DNA of 64,000 bases from Capsicum annuum. Lineage: Eukaryota; Streptophyta; Magnoliopsida; Solanales; Solanaceae. Within the stretch, counting starts at the first letter, position 1. Each line of letters begins with the position of its first letter. Shown piece after piece: positions 25,617 through 37,375 of the stretch. A program made the position numbers and the translations under genes. The notes under the pieces are model-generated. The model was not told where the DNA came from, did no database searches, and saw only the letters and a list, made by a program, of their open reading frames with translations. The stretch is from assembly GCF_002878395.1 (NCBI RefSeq), contig NC_061115.1:55235730-55299729 (forward strand), read 5' to 3'.

Positions 25617-26700
25617 ATGCCTCCTCGTAGAGATTTTGTCCATGGGGTCGATAATCAGCCCCCTCAACCAGTAGATCCTGAGAATGAAAGTGTGTCATAT
25701 ACAGAGTTTCGAGCCATTTTCCAGGTGCTAGCCCAGGTTGTGACTAATATTCATGGCAACCGTCTAGTTGCAGTCCTATCTCACCAAGATGGGAATTCTA
25801 CCGCAACCAGGATTAGAAGTTTTATGAAAAGAAACACTCCCAAATTCTTTGGGTCAGTAGTAGGTGAGGATCCACAGCTGTTTCTAGAGGAGGTAAAGAA
25901 GATCACCCAGATTATGCATATTTCTGAGAAGGAGAGTGTCGAGTTAGCATCTTATAGGTTGAAAGATATTGCTCATGATTGGGTAGTGATGTGGGAGAAA
26001 AGTAGAGGGGAGAAACTTGGTTAGAGTTTCAGAGTGCCTTTCTACATAGGTTTTTCCCCCTAAAGATGAGAGAGGCTAAGGTAGATGAGTTCATGAACCT
26101 AAGTTAAGGTTCCATGACCATGAAAGAGTATTGTCTTAATTTTAACCAATTAGCTAAGTATGTTCCCGACTTGGTAGCTGACCTTAGAGCGAGTATGAGT
26201 AAATTTTTATCTAGGGTATCGAGTTATGTGTTGAAAAAGTATAGAGCTTTAATGCTCAACAGAGATATGGATCTTTCTAGGCTAATGATGCATGTACAAC
26301 AAATTAAGGTAGATAAAATAATATAAAGAGAGAGAGTGAGTAAGAGAGCCAAGACAGGTAGTCATGGTTTCTCGCAGTTAGGGTCTCAAGGTGGTAGTAG
26401 TTCTTAGTATGGTCAAAGATTTTTAATTCCAGCTCCATCTTTAGCTAGTGTACTCGCACCTATGTTTGGGGGTGTCAGATCTGAGGGAGCGCCAAGCTCC
26501 AAAGCCTAGAGTAGTGCTAGTGGTGTTTGTACCTATCTGCATTGTGGAGAATATGGAAGGCGCCACCAAGGTGTGTGTAAAGCCGGTAGTGATGTATGTT
26601 TTAGGTGTGGTGAGCCAAGCCATAGAAGAAGAGAATGTAAAGTGCTGACTCAAAGGGGTAGACTTTATGTGTTTCAGGCTTGCCTTGATTGGGAAGGATT
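25617..26700 (+). pseudogene. gag of inner element
   Basis: The start MPPRRDFVHGVDNQPPQP at 25617 resembles the N-terminus of Del/Tekay-type gag. The capsid part has RNTPKFFGSVVGEDPQLFLE and VELASYRLKDIAHDWVVMWE. A frameshift near 26015 is followed by FQSAFLHRFFPLKMREAKV, a stop at about 26106, and MTMKEYCLNFNQLAKYVPDL in frame again. A nucleocapsid with one good zinc knuckle, CFRCGEPSHRRREC (26597-26638), is preceded by a partial one. Intact gag would build the virus-like particle and bind RNA; with this damage the copy is likely dead. Confidence 0.88.
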
Positions 26701-27353
26701 CCCTAAAGTAGACCCGGGTATATGATGATCCCTTCAGCTTTATGACATACATTCATAGATCCTTTGATCCTATTTTGATCTTATATGTTAGCATGAGTTA
26801 TGCATGAGTTTCTAATCTTGATCGGCCAATTACGACCCTGTTTGTCAGTGCCCCGTGCACCACTCCAGTATTTCAGCGAAGTATGTTTAGAGGGACATAG
26901 AGTCCTAAGGGGGAGATACCCTTAGTATTATGATTTTGCATTCCATTAGATTTATCCTGATGCATGTTCATATTTTGTTTATGAAGTTAGCATCAGTCAT
27001 TGTCGTATTGTTAAGTCATGCTCTCAAAAGTCAGCTTAGCTGGACATTCATGCATTAGATATATACATTTAGTAGAAAGAGTTCAGCTTGTCAGCGTGTG
27101 TTTAGTAGTGTATTCATGAGATCATCCCAGTTATGAGTCCATGCATCAGATATGCATGTGTATTATGGGAATTCATCTATGCGGATCATCAGTCGAGTAT
27201 TCCATGCATCAGATATGCCTACCCAGGGTAAGAACTCTATATGTCAGTTGTTCCAGTTGCGTAGTCCTGATCTGAGATATTTTCATTTCTTGAGTAAGAT
27301 CTGTTGACCCATATTCTTAGTCTATCAAGCGACATTCGATGACGAATGTTCTC
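26701..27353 (+). other. interior of inner element after gag
   Basis: About 650 bp with no pol motif. Near 26850 a piece reading GTGCCCCGTGCACCACTCC, and later copies of CATCAGATATGCATG, resemble the tail of element B's interior (48900-49230). It looks like leader or 3' untranslated sequence kept after loss of pol. Confidence 0.5.
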
Positions 27354-27365
27354 AAGGGGGAGAAA
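27354..27365 (+). other. polypurine tract of inner element
   Basis: AAGGGGGAGAAA directly before the TG of the 3' LTR. Confidence 0.8.
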
Positions 27366-30300
27366 TGTAATGCCCAACAAAATTCTTTTCCATTCTGAGC
27401 CTTAGAGCGTATTTGGTAAAGCAAAAATCTGAGTCATAATATTTTAGAAATATCCTCCTAAGTATGAAATACTTTGAATCATGTGGGAATCTATTTGAGC
27501 ATGAATTAAGATCATAGAGGTCCCCTAACTTATGGTCGAGTTCAAAACTTTCCTATCATTTAAGTTTTAGTGACCGTCAAAATTTGGGTCAGCTTCAATA
27601 GGCCATTACTCCTTATATATATCGAATTAGAGGACCAATTATATATCAAATGAAGTATCTTTGAATCATCTTTCCAACGATACTAATTCCATCAAAAACC
27701 GATATTAGAGCAAGGAGTTAAGCCCATTTTATTCAAGCATATTAATCTAGAAAAGGGTGACAACGTTTCTGATGGCCTGTCACGTTTCTGACGACATTTT
27801 TGATGACATCATCACATTTCTGATGATATTTCTAATGATGTCGTCATCCTTAGGAAGAAGATAAAAAATTAGACCTTTTTTTGACGACATTTTGTGACGG
27901 CCTATCACGGGTCTGATGGCCTGTCATGGATGTCGTCTGCTATTTTTTTCAGCAATTTAGAGACATTTTTGCAAGGATATTTTGGTCATTTCCCACCTTT
28001 TGTGAGCCTCTATAAATATTAGAACCCTCATTCAGACCCTAAATTCATCATTTTTCTCTTCCAATTCTCTCAAGAATATCTATCTAGGGTTTTTTCAAGA
28101 ACCTTAATCCTTAAAAAAAAATCATCCATAAATTCTTTAAGGTTTCTTCAAAAATCAAGCTGCTCATAGTGTTGGCTTTCAGGATTATTTATTACAAGTG
28201 CGGATAGAGTCTCAATATTAGGATACATCCAATTTCAAAGGTTAAGGTATGTACAAGTTGATTCTTGGGTCCCTTTCATCCAAGAAGCTCAAGCACCCTT
28301 TTTAAAACTCAAAGATTTTTATATTCATGAGTTTTTAATAATTTGTATGAGTTGAAATGGATGTTCAATGTGCTGTTGATTTTTGATTTATGTTTGTCTA
28401 CAAAACTTATGATCTTTGACCTTAGTATGTGGAACTCATGTGATAGAACCTCTTGAAGTTATTTTTCTATGTTTTGTGTTCATAACTTTTGGGTGAAGAA
28501 ATGGTTGAATAAGTGAAGCATGTCCCCCATAGGTTTGATAAAGAGAATAAGTGAAGCATAAGGGCCATTATAGTATGTTGAATAGGAAACCCCAAATTAT
28601 GAGTTAATTTGTGCTTAGTGTTTAATAAAACGCCCAAGTGAATGAATTATTCCATGGTAGTAGGAAATTCCCAAATAAGTGTGAACCCGTGCATGTCTAG
28701 TATTTTGTTGAAGGACCTTAGTGAACAAGTGGAGAGGTGATAGTAGCAACTTCCCCTATTATGTGTTCTTGATATATGTTAAGATTTTAATATATGCCAA
28801 GTGGTTAGCAAGTAAGTTATGACATGATAGTATGAAGCTTCCCCAAGCCATGCGATATCCAAATACGTGTCAAGATTGATATAAGTATGAAATAGCTGAG
28901 GTAGAATCTTGTTGAATGGAGTACGATTTAGTAGCAAGTTTCCCCAACATTATTATATGATTATGTTTCCGAGATGATTAAAGTGACCCCTTGGTGACTT
29001 TGATGACAAATAGACGTTTGTGATTCCTAATTACTTGAGAGATACCTTAATAATTGGGAAGATGCTTTAATGATTATGATGATGCATGAATGATTATGAT
29101 GATACATGAATGATTGTGATTATGAATGAACAATCGTGATGACGAATGAATGATTATGCTTTACTTCTATGGTATCGAGTCCTGGGGGTATTTATACCCG
29201 ACAATAGCGTTGTTGTTTAGATCCCGTGTCAGTTTCTCGATATATGCAGTTGAGCCATAATTCTCAGAACTCAGTGAACTATAGGACTCTGTATCGACAG
29301 ACATGTGTAGAACTTAAGAAAGCTCAGTAATCTCAGTTATCTTTGTAATCTCTGTATCGCTAGTAATCTAGCCTCAGTCTTATAATCATCTCAGACCTAA
29401 TAGTATTCAAGTGATTTAATTCTAATCTCAGAAGTGATTTGAGTAATTTATTCCAGCTCTGCATTGTCAGTCAGATCTTTTGAGAAACATGATGAGTATC
29501 AGATTTAGTTTAGCTATGTTTAGTCAAGATTTTAGTTCAGAGTCTTTCAGTTGGGAGTAGAAGCGAGCACCGAGCGAGGGAAGGGATGGTGGCTCTCCTA
29601 TCAGAGTCCGAGTTGTTAGGAGCAATCCCTGAACTCCAAAACTGCGTAGCCAGTGCAGGATGTAAGAGTTTCATATCAGTAGAGGCTATCACCATCAGAG
29701 AGTTTTGACTATTATATTACCTTAGGCCGACTTCCTGTAAGGGTAATCCCGTTAGAGAGGCTTGACTAGAGAGGTATTTACCCATGGCACGATATTAAAA
29801 CCCTTCCTGCTGGGGTCACAGGTTGGACCCCACCTCTGGTAGGTTGGGGAATATCGGCTAAGTAACTATTTCCCACAGTTGCAATTTTAGTAGCAATATT
29901 TAGAAACCAGGACTGTGTGGTACAGTCATCTATCTCAGTGAGGAACTCAGATATTTCTATTGATTCATGGACCATCCCATCAGATAGGCTTGGTCTCATA
30001 TACAGATGCTTATTATCATATTTATAGATCTCCCATCAGAAAAGCTTGATCTCCATCTCAGATTCTGTTGAGTATTGCTGTTGTCAGATTCATACATGAT
30101 CATACTTCTTATCATTGATAATCGCTTCCAAAATAATCTGTTAGAAAAATTGATCTCTAATTCTGTCAGTCAAAAGCAGTAAGTTCAGAATTCAGTCCTT
30201 GATTTAAGTACATCCAAATCCTCATTTATCAGTATCGGATGAGTTAGTGATTCAGTATCTCAGTGTTAGTAGTGAGTTCAGTCTGCAGTAAAGTGGTATC

Positions 30301-30875
30301 TAAGTTTCAGTATCTAGAGTTGCGATGATTGTGTTCATGGTCTATGCATTCATGTATGTGTTCTCATATGGCATCTTCATGATTATTCAATTTAGATATT
30401 GTGCATGCATGAGCCCTTGTATTAGCCTACCTCATCTACATACCTAGTAGATTTCTTACTGACGCATTTGTGCTATGGTGCTTTATTTGACACCATAGGT
30501 TCAGAGGCATAGGATCCAGAGTATCCTCAGTAGTTCAGTCCCAGTCAACAGTAGTAGATGTGAGTCCTCTTCTTTCGAGGGCGAATCTCAATTCACTATT
30601 ATTTCTTTAGAATTTATTTATTTTTAGTTGATGGAGTTAGTTAGGGACTTGTCCCATCAACTCCACAGTTCAGACAGTTTAGAGGCTTTTCAGACGGATG
30701 TTGTTGATGTGTATTATGAGTATTCAAAGATGTGTTGAACCTTATGGCTAGTTTTTGCATTTATTTTAGATATTTTGCAGTATATAGGTATAGACATCAG
30801 TAAAGAGTTAGCTTGTGGTCATTCGGGGTCAAAAGAACCATGTGACATCTCGAGATGGGATTTTGGGGAGTTACA
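27366..30875 (+). repeat. 3' LTR of inner element
   Basis: 3510 bp, TGTAATGCCCA to GGGGAGTTACA, then TGAAC. It keeps the same internal TGACGA block (about 27765-27940) and 20-bp tandem repeat (about 29064-29160) as the 5' copy. Confidence 0.9.
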
Positions 30876-30880
30876 TGAAC

Positions 30881-30990
30881 ACAGCCCTAAATTTTGGGTG
30901 AGAGACATGCTCGTCCATAGGATCTGCCTGGACGGGCTGAGGGGTTGGCTGGTTTCCTGCTCCTCTTCTGTTATTCTTTTTTGTAGGCAT
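30881..30990 (-). pseudogene. gag N-terminus of outer chromovirus
   Basis: The minus-strand start codon at 30990 opens MPTKKNNRRGAGNQPTPQP, a basic, Pro/Gln-rich start like that of other Del-type gag proteins, and reaches HPKFRAV at the junction. The rest of gag is at 21954 and below. The codon at the join seems to need a small frameshift beyond the TGAAC duplication. Confidence 0.82.
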
Positions 30991-31195
30991 GTTTTAAAAA
31001 TGGAAGAAAGAAATGGATTAGACTAAGAGTTAAACATGAGCTCATGCTCACTCGCACGACATGAGTAATGAAAGAATGTAAACTTTTCCTAAACGCCTTG
31101 TAGCCTCTCGTCCATAAGTGTGGCGCTCTACACACCCATGCACAAGACTTTACTTAGCACAACTTTCACACTTCCCAGGAAACTTTAAAACCCTA

Positions 31196-31208
31196 GGCTC
31201 TGATACCA
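31196..31208 (-). other. primer binding site of outer chromovirus
   Basis: GGCTCTGATACCA on the plus strand, that is TGGTATCAGAGCC on the minus strand, four bases from the 5' LTR. It is the initiator methionine tRNA type. Confidence 0.85.
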
Positions 31209-31212
31209 TGTT

Positions 31213-33653
31213 TGTAACGTCCTGAGAGTACACCCTAGGCGTCACACGGTGCTTACAGCCTCGAGGGACCACAAGCTAACCCATGAGCTGGTACCTACTA
31301 TAAGCATTGAATAATATAATCATAAATACGGAAGAATAACTGATATGCCATAAGTTTTAAAAATTGAATTAAGAATCTGAAGAACATAGTTATCTGAGTC
31401 TAATAAAAACACTAGAATCTGAATATACTGAATAACTAATTGTAGTGTCAACTGAAGTCTGGATACTGATTAACAGACTCTAATGTATGAAAGACTCTAA
31501 ACTAAATGACTGGGAGTTGATGGGATAGACCCCAACTAACTCTAACTAACTACAAGACTAAAAACATAAAATAGAAATACTGCATCCGCAAACTATGAGG
31601 ACTCACCACTACTATTGTTGAGATGTGTAAAATGTCTAAGATCGGTCCCGGCTCTAGGCGTCAGAACCTATGATATAATACATCATAGAGCAAGAAAAGG
31701 TATGTTATTAGTACTTTGAATGTACTGGTATGCTAAAGGAGGTAGGCTGATATGTATGGTTTCATGAATTGGAATAATAAATTATCTGCATATACATATA
31801 AAGCATGAAGTACTGAATAGAGAACATGAAATCTGTAGATACTGGAAATATGTGAAATCTATAAATACTGTGTATGTATGGAAGCTTGTAAATACTGAAG
31901 GTATATGAAATCTGTATATACAGGGGATACATGACCAAGAATATAACATGAAATAAATAAAATTCTGCAAACTGAAATACCAAAATATTGATATCTGTAT
32001 GCTTTGGTCAAACAACATTGAGACTGAATTACTAGTCTGATTATTGGACTGAGACTGTAGGAGCTATCATCTAAGCGGTATTCCCCAATCTGAGCTAATT
32101 GGAGTCCAACCTGTAACCCTAGTTGGAAGGGTGTTAATACCATACCATGGGTACTAACGCTGGCTGTGTAAATCCACTATACTGGTATACTATTCAAAGG
32201 ACTAATGGTTTTAAGCCTGAACTGACGGGTGACCCCTGCGACATAGTCAAACCTAATCTGAGGGGTGACTCCTCATATCCAATGTTGGCTATGTAGTTTT
32301 GTAGTATAGGGAATGCTAATAACAACTCTGCCTATCTGATGGGGAGTCCACCATACCTACACTCGCTCGGTGCTAAATCCTACTCCCAACTGAAAGACAC
32401 TGGGTTACTGACTATTTTTGAGTTTAACTGACTGATCTAGTAATGTTGATGATATATTCTGAAGTTATTATGAAAATGCTGAGATGAGACTAAGTAAATA
32501 GCTATGATTTTTGGGTATTTAATAACCTCAGGACTCAAAACAATAATAGTAAAATGACACTAAAGCTTGGAGAACATAGCATGATGTCTTTTATTAAATC
32601 AATCACTCTTACCGGTATTTTATCAAACAATTGGAATTCATGGTTTGATCAAATCATTGGAATGTCATGGAACTTGTAGTAAAAGCATGAATTCAATATG
32701 AATAATACTAAATCATAATTTAATTCAAGGAATGATAACATTAAAACATGGAGAATTGAATAACCACAATAAATTCATTTAAACATGGTATAAAATCATA
32801 GTTCATGGAGATTCATGGGTAAAATCATAATATAAAATCAAAGAACTTGAAAAGATAACAATTTTATAATTTAAATAGGATACTTGGACTCCATGGGTGA
32901 AAGAAACCCATGGATGAACATCTTAAATACTTGAGTTAATGAATTTGGAAGGATTGATGGTGAGTTCTTAATATTTGGCCTTAAATTTGGGAGCTAGGGT
33001 TTCTTATTCTTGAAAAGGGGATTTTAATTTGTGAGAAATTAAATAATGATGAGTATTTAGGTCAATTATGGGTTAAATTTCATGTTTAGGATGAGTTTAG
33101 GGCATAGGAAAAAGACCCCAATACCCCTAAATGAATTTTAAAAAAACGCAAGCTAAAAATTGAAGATCCCAATTTTTGGTCTTGGCGTGACGCACAAATA
33201 TCGTGTCAAGCCATAGGAAAAGGGAAAATTAGGAAACTGGATGATGGTGCAACATGGTAAGATTGCATTCCTTCAATGCAATGCTCTTTTGGCCACCTCC
33301 GCGATGCATCATAATCGCTGAGGCTGACTGAAAATTGGCAAAGGTGAACTGGATCCTTGGCGCGATACACCAACATTGTTGTACCACATTGGAAACTAAC
33401 AATTATTATTTACACTATCTCCGCGATGCGCTAAGGTCCAAAATGACGGTGTTTAACAATTGAAACTTAAAATTGCAATAACTTCTTACCTGGTTATCGG
33501 ATTTGGGCAAATTTTATATCGTTGGAAAGATAATTGAATTTCCTACGTAATGGAGGGCTCTAAACTAAAAAATAAAAGGTATTTTGAAAATTTTATTTAT
33601 GAATACTCATGTATTGGGACTTAAATTATGCTAGGGAAATATGGGGTATTATA
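31213..33653 (-). repeat. 5' LTR of outer chromovirus
   Basis: 2441 bp. Plus-strand ends are TGTAACGTCCTG and GGGTATTATA, the last bases changed from the expected TTTCA. TTAAT follows. It contains the CGCGAT-word block at about 33180-33440. Confidence 0.88.
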
Positions 33654-33658
33654 TTAAT

Positions 33659-33960
33659 AGTCATTACATGCGTGCTGATGAATAAACACCGTCTGGTCTG
33701 TCGCAACAGATTTACCATATTTTTTAACATCTGTTGCAACCTATGGATTATCTTTTGCGATTGATGGACAATCTAATGGGGGAGATTTTTCCATTTCTTC
33801 TAACAACTGATTCATCAGTTACAATAGATGGATAATTCGATATGTCAGCTATTTTAAATGTGTTAGATAAAAAGTCACGACTCTCCACCTCTTTATTAAT
33901 AGTAATCACATGTGTGTAGATGAACAAACATTGTTTGACATGTCTTGATGGGGTAGGAAG
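33659..33960. repeat. ~241-bp tandem repeat, right part
   Basis: Continues the unit cut at 14880: AGTCATTACATGCGTG matches AGTCATCTCATATGTG at about 14641, and TGTTAGATAAAAAGTC recurs at 33861. Palindrome words CATCTGTTG occur around 33727 and 33800. Confidence 0.72.
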
Positions 33961-34009
33961 AATAAGGTGTGTGTAGATGAATGCATCCATTTTCATTCAT
34001 AGGACTTAT

Positions 34010-34820
34010 GTATTATTGATCAGGCCACCGTGATAGATACACATAAAGTACAATGATTTTGTGAATTTAGTTTTTTATAGATTAGACACTGATCCTTCAA
34101 ACAAGATCCTGCATTGTACAATTCAGTTTTATAGGTTTGAACTGATAAGGTTGAAAGGTTCCAAGACGGTGGTGTCGATACCCTATTACAATTTAAAGAT
34201 GGTTTATGCTTATGTTTTTGTGTCATGTTTGGGGAAGGATTCATGTTTTTGGTGGCAGTATAAATATCCAATAGTTATTGGACCGATTTTAATAGTGCAA
34301 TGGACTTCTTGAAATGCCTCCAAAGCCTCGCACTACAGCAAACAATGATGGGACCAATAGAAATTGTCTTGGTTCAAATTTTTAAGAATGGGTTGCTCGA
34401 GGAGCCTATTATACTGCAAAAGGTGCTTGGGAAAATACTTGTATGGGAAGAAGGAGGTGGAGAAGACCATATATTATCTCAGATCTTGTTTAAGAGGAAA
34501 CACAGGGAAGTAATTAAGGAAATTCTAGAGAATATGGCCAATGAAATTGACATGAGAAATGAAAAAACTGAATGAGCTTCAAATGTAGAAGTGTATCCAA
34601 AGAAGAATGGTCAAGAGGACTGGAGCTGGTCACTTTACTAGAAACTGTAACTAAAGAGTGTGGCCTCAATGAAGAATCAGAAAGTGCAAGACCAGAACTC
34701 TAAGGAAGAAGCTTCGCGAGCTTAGGAGATTTGTAAGATTTTCAGTGAAGAATGAAACTGGGACTAACATTTGCAGAAGTAAAAATAAGGAAAGCCAAGG
34801 AGTTAATTTCTGAAGTCTAA
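34010..34820 (+). pseudogene. MULE-type N-terminal domain remnant, left arm
   Basis: The frame 34061-34312 reads NLVFYRLDTDPSNKILHCTI after YNDFVNL, like YDDFVNLI in the transposase N-terminal domain at 2043. It then reads VSIPYYNLKMVYAYVFVS. Further on, 34600-34660 reads GAGHFTRNC, like the tail of a CCHC knuckle. I cannot identify the middle (34300-34575). The whole block recurs inverted at 34970-35740, so this is the left arm of a ~0.8-kb inverted duplication with a ~150-bp loop. It is probably a deleted MULE or MULE-linked gene; no DDE core is present. Confidence 0.5.
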
Positions 34821-34969
34821 CTTGTATTTCATGCCTTCTGTTTGTGACTATGATTAGGTCAATGGTAGTAGAAACAAAGAGGTCTAAAGTTGGGCAAACA
34901 TCCCATACCTTGTTGTTTCCACTGCCTTTGACCTGATCATAGCCATAAATAGGAGGCATGGGATGTAAG

Positions 34970-35740
34970 TTTAACTTGAGAAATAGCCACCTTGGCTTGA
35001 TCCCTTATTTTTAATTTAGGAGTAGTTGGTTCAGGTTTCAATTCTAACCGACAATCTTACCACCTTCCGTGCTCATGAAGCTGTTTCCTTAGAGTTCTGG
35101 TCCTGCATTTTTTGGGTTTTCATTCAGGCCATTCTAGATAGTTGCAGCCCCCTAACAAAGTGTACAACTCCAGTCCACTTGAGCATTTTCCTTTTTCAAG
35201 AACGACTGATGGATTTTCATTTTTTGGATACACTTTCACATTCATAGCTCATTTAGTTTTTTTATTTTTCATGTCAGTTTCATCAGCCAGTTTCACTACA
35301 CTTCCCTTTCCCACACAGGTATTCTTATAATAACATTCTACTATGTAATAGTATCCTTGAGCAACCCATCCATATAATTTTGGACCAGAGTAATAACTAT
35401 ATTAATTTCTCTTCTTATTTGAAGTAGTGTGAGGCTTTGGAGGCCTTTCAAAAGTCCATTGAAACCTTAAATTCAATGCAATTTCTATTTGAATGTTTAC
35501 ACTGCCACCAAAAAATTTAAACCTTCTCCAAACTTGACACATAAAAATTAGCAAAATCTTCATTAACCCATAACAGGGTATCGACAACACCTACTTGGTC
35601 CGTCATCCTTACCAGTTCAAACCTAATAATCTTAACTATAAAATGCAATATCTTGTTTGAAGGATTAATGCCTAATAGGTAAAGAAACAATATTCACAAA
35701 ATTATTGTATTGGATGTGCATTTTCATGATAGGTTGATCA
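34970..35740 (-). pseudogene. MULE-type domain remnant, inverted right arm
   Basis: Reverse complement of the 34010-34820 block. GCCTCCAAAGCCTCRCACTA occurs in both arms, as do ATGGGTTGCTC and GTGTATCCAAA. On the minus strand it shows FMCQVWRRFKFFGGSVNIQ where the left arm has FVSCLGKDSCFWWQYKYP in a shifted frame. Both arms carry different stops and small indels, so the duplication is old or was formed between two diverged copies. Confidence 0.5.
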
Positions 35741-35959
35741 ATAATATGTACCTCCCACATGTGAAGTGGTTCCATCTGCAAGAAGCTTATTTCTCCAAAC
35801 CTATCTTTACTCTAGCCTTTAATGCTGGTCCAGCAAAATTTGATCTAGTTTCACTTCCTTTTATCTTCAAACAAGAGAAATATATTTGATGTCAAACAAA
35901 AGAAGAACAAAAAGATATAACAAAAGGGTAACACAAAATTGAATGAATCAATAAATCAC

Positions 35960-36060
35960 CAATCTGATGCAATAAATTCTCTATCTATTTAACCAATGAG
36001 GCATCTGTTGTAACAGATGGATGGCATGTTGCAACAGATGGGTCATCTATTGGAATAAAT
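35960..36060. repeat. short-palindrome array 4
   Basis: Contains GGCATCTGTTGTAACAGATG and GTTGCAACAGATGGGTCATC, among the best-preserved copies of the dyad in the window. Confidence 0.75.
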
Positions 36061-36735
36061 TAAACCAGCCTTGCTATAGGTTTGATTTCTTCAAATTATT
36101 GCTCCGTTTGTTCCCAGTGCTTATTCATCGGTTACAACGGTTGAGGAAACTATTACAACACTACCAACAACAGCATCAATAACAAAGAAACAACACCATA
36201 TGTTCCAGCACCATCAACAACACAAACGCCACATGTTCCAACACCACCACCACCCTCAATAACAGCACCACCAAACTAAGAAACAAAAGACATAAAAAAA
36301 TCAAACTGACAACAAGGATTTTTAAGTTCTCACAATAGATGACTTTTTTTGCATATTTTAATAAAAACAAAGATTCATTTATTCAATACTTAAAAATCAC
36401 CTTTCCTTCAATTTTCTCAATAAATAGGAAAATGGTAATGGGTAAATTATTAATAGCAACAAATATAAATATCTAATTTAAATAACATACAAAGAAGAAC
36501 ACGAGAAGGAAAGAGAAATAGTGAACCATACCTACAATGTCAAAAAACCAAAGGGATCAAAACATCTAGTTCAGTTGAGAAAATATATTCATAGGTTAAG
36601 ATTCAAAAGGATCCTCATCCGAAAGAAGAGAGAAAAGAGAGTAAAAAGGAAAGAATGAGAATTGAGAATAAAGAAGAGAGAGAGATAAGTTGAGTTTCTC
36701 GTCTTGAGTTTATGGCTGAAGGAGAGAGTATTCTA
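36061..36735. other. spacer with ACC/AAC-rich tract, no gene
   Basis: At 36140-36280 a low-complexity tract is rich in CAACAACACC and CACCACCACC. The remainder to 36735 is A-rich with GAGA runs near 36640-36700. No coding domain is supported. Confidence 0.4.
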
Positions 36736-37004
36736 CTCCCTCTATTTCATATTAGTAGAGTTGGTCCCTATAGACTTGGCACATCCATTAAGAAATTTTT
36801 TTATTTGGGGTCTATTTTACCAAATTAGACTTATTAATTATGCTTTGAAAATATAAATTTTAATATATATAACTTGTTTTGTCATTTAATGATAAGGATA
36901 TTATTGGAATAACATATTAAAATTCTCTTGATTTTATCATTGGGACAACTAAATTGAAATAAATATTTTTAAAAAGAGGGTCAACTAAAATAAAATCGAG
37001 GGAT
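36736..37004. mobile_element. Stowaway-like MITE
   Basis: 269 bp beginning CTCCCTCTATTTCATATTAG and ending in the approximate inverted repeat ACTAAAATAAAATCGAGGGA(T). It is flanked by TA on both sides (36734-36735 and 37005-37006). The CTCCCTC terminus, TA target and size are those of Stowaway (Tc1/mariner) MITEs. Confidence 0.72.
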
Positions 37005-37194
37005 TAGATATGGATTTTAAATATTTATTAATAACTTTTGAGGGACAAGAGGAGACAGTGACATTAAAAAGACCAGATAATACTACTCACTAAGGAGATT
37101 TTTGAGTTATCCAACTAATATTTTTTACCACCTTAGTATTTTATTTTTTTATCTCGGGTAGGAAATACCTAAATTGCTTCAAAAAAAAGGATCT

Positions 37195-37375
37195 TAAAAC
37201 ATCAAAGTCATACTTTACAACAGATAACAATTTTTGTTTCAAAATTTCCAAAGCTATAATATCTGTTGCAACAGATGATTCTAATAGATGGGTAACTATT
37301 GCAACGGATTACTTAATCTATTTGATTAATTTTAACAGATGGGTCATCTGTTGCAACAGGATGAACATTTATTTT
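37195..37375. repeat. short-palindrome array 5
   Basis: Includes ATATCTGTTGCAACAGATGA and GGGTCATCTGTTGCAACAGG, near-perfect copies of the dyad. Followed directly by the 172-bp tandem repeat. Confidence 0.75.

Larger units (their letters stand above)
21955..30875 (+). mobile_element. inner gag-only LTR element (TR-GAG-like)
   Basis: An 8.9-kb plus-strand element with LTRs 21955-25399 and 27366-30875, target duplication TGAAC (21950-21954 and 30876-30880), a primer binding site and a polypurine tract. Its 2.0-kb interior encodes only gag. No protease, reverse transcriptase or integrase is seen. This matches the TR-GAG class of non-autonomous plant elements, which depend on a partner's pol. 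It sits inside the gag gene of the outer chromovirus in opposite orientation. The LTRs differ at 18 of the first ~220 positions by my count (about 8%), the lowest of the four pairs, so it is probably the youngest full element here. Confidence 0.92.
14881..33653 (-). mobile_element. outer Ty3/gypsy chromovirus, minus strand, split
   Basis: LTRs at 14881-17265 and 31213-33653 enclose gag, protease, reverse transcriptase, RNase H, integrase and a chromodomain-like tail, all read on the minus strand. Target duplication is TTAAT (14876-14880 and 33654-33658). Without the inner element (21955-30880) it is about 9.8 kb, a normal size for a Del/Tekay-type chromovirus. Order PR-RT-RH-IN places it in Ty3/gypsy. 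Stops occur throughout. The LTRs differ at about 12% of positions in the first ~245 bp by eye, more than the inner element's pair, as expected for the host of a nested insertion. Confidence 0.92.

Noticed and set aside
25403..31208. tRNA-like sequences at TGGTATCAGAGCC
   Set aside because: Only the 12-13 bp primer binding sites of LTR elements, with no cloverleaf around them.
31762..32143. Three overlapping minus-strand frames of 73-94 codons
   Set aside because: They lie inside the 5' LTR of the outer chromovirus and resemble no protein.
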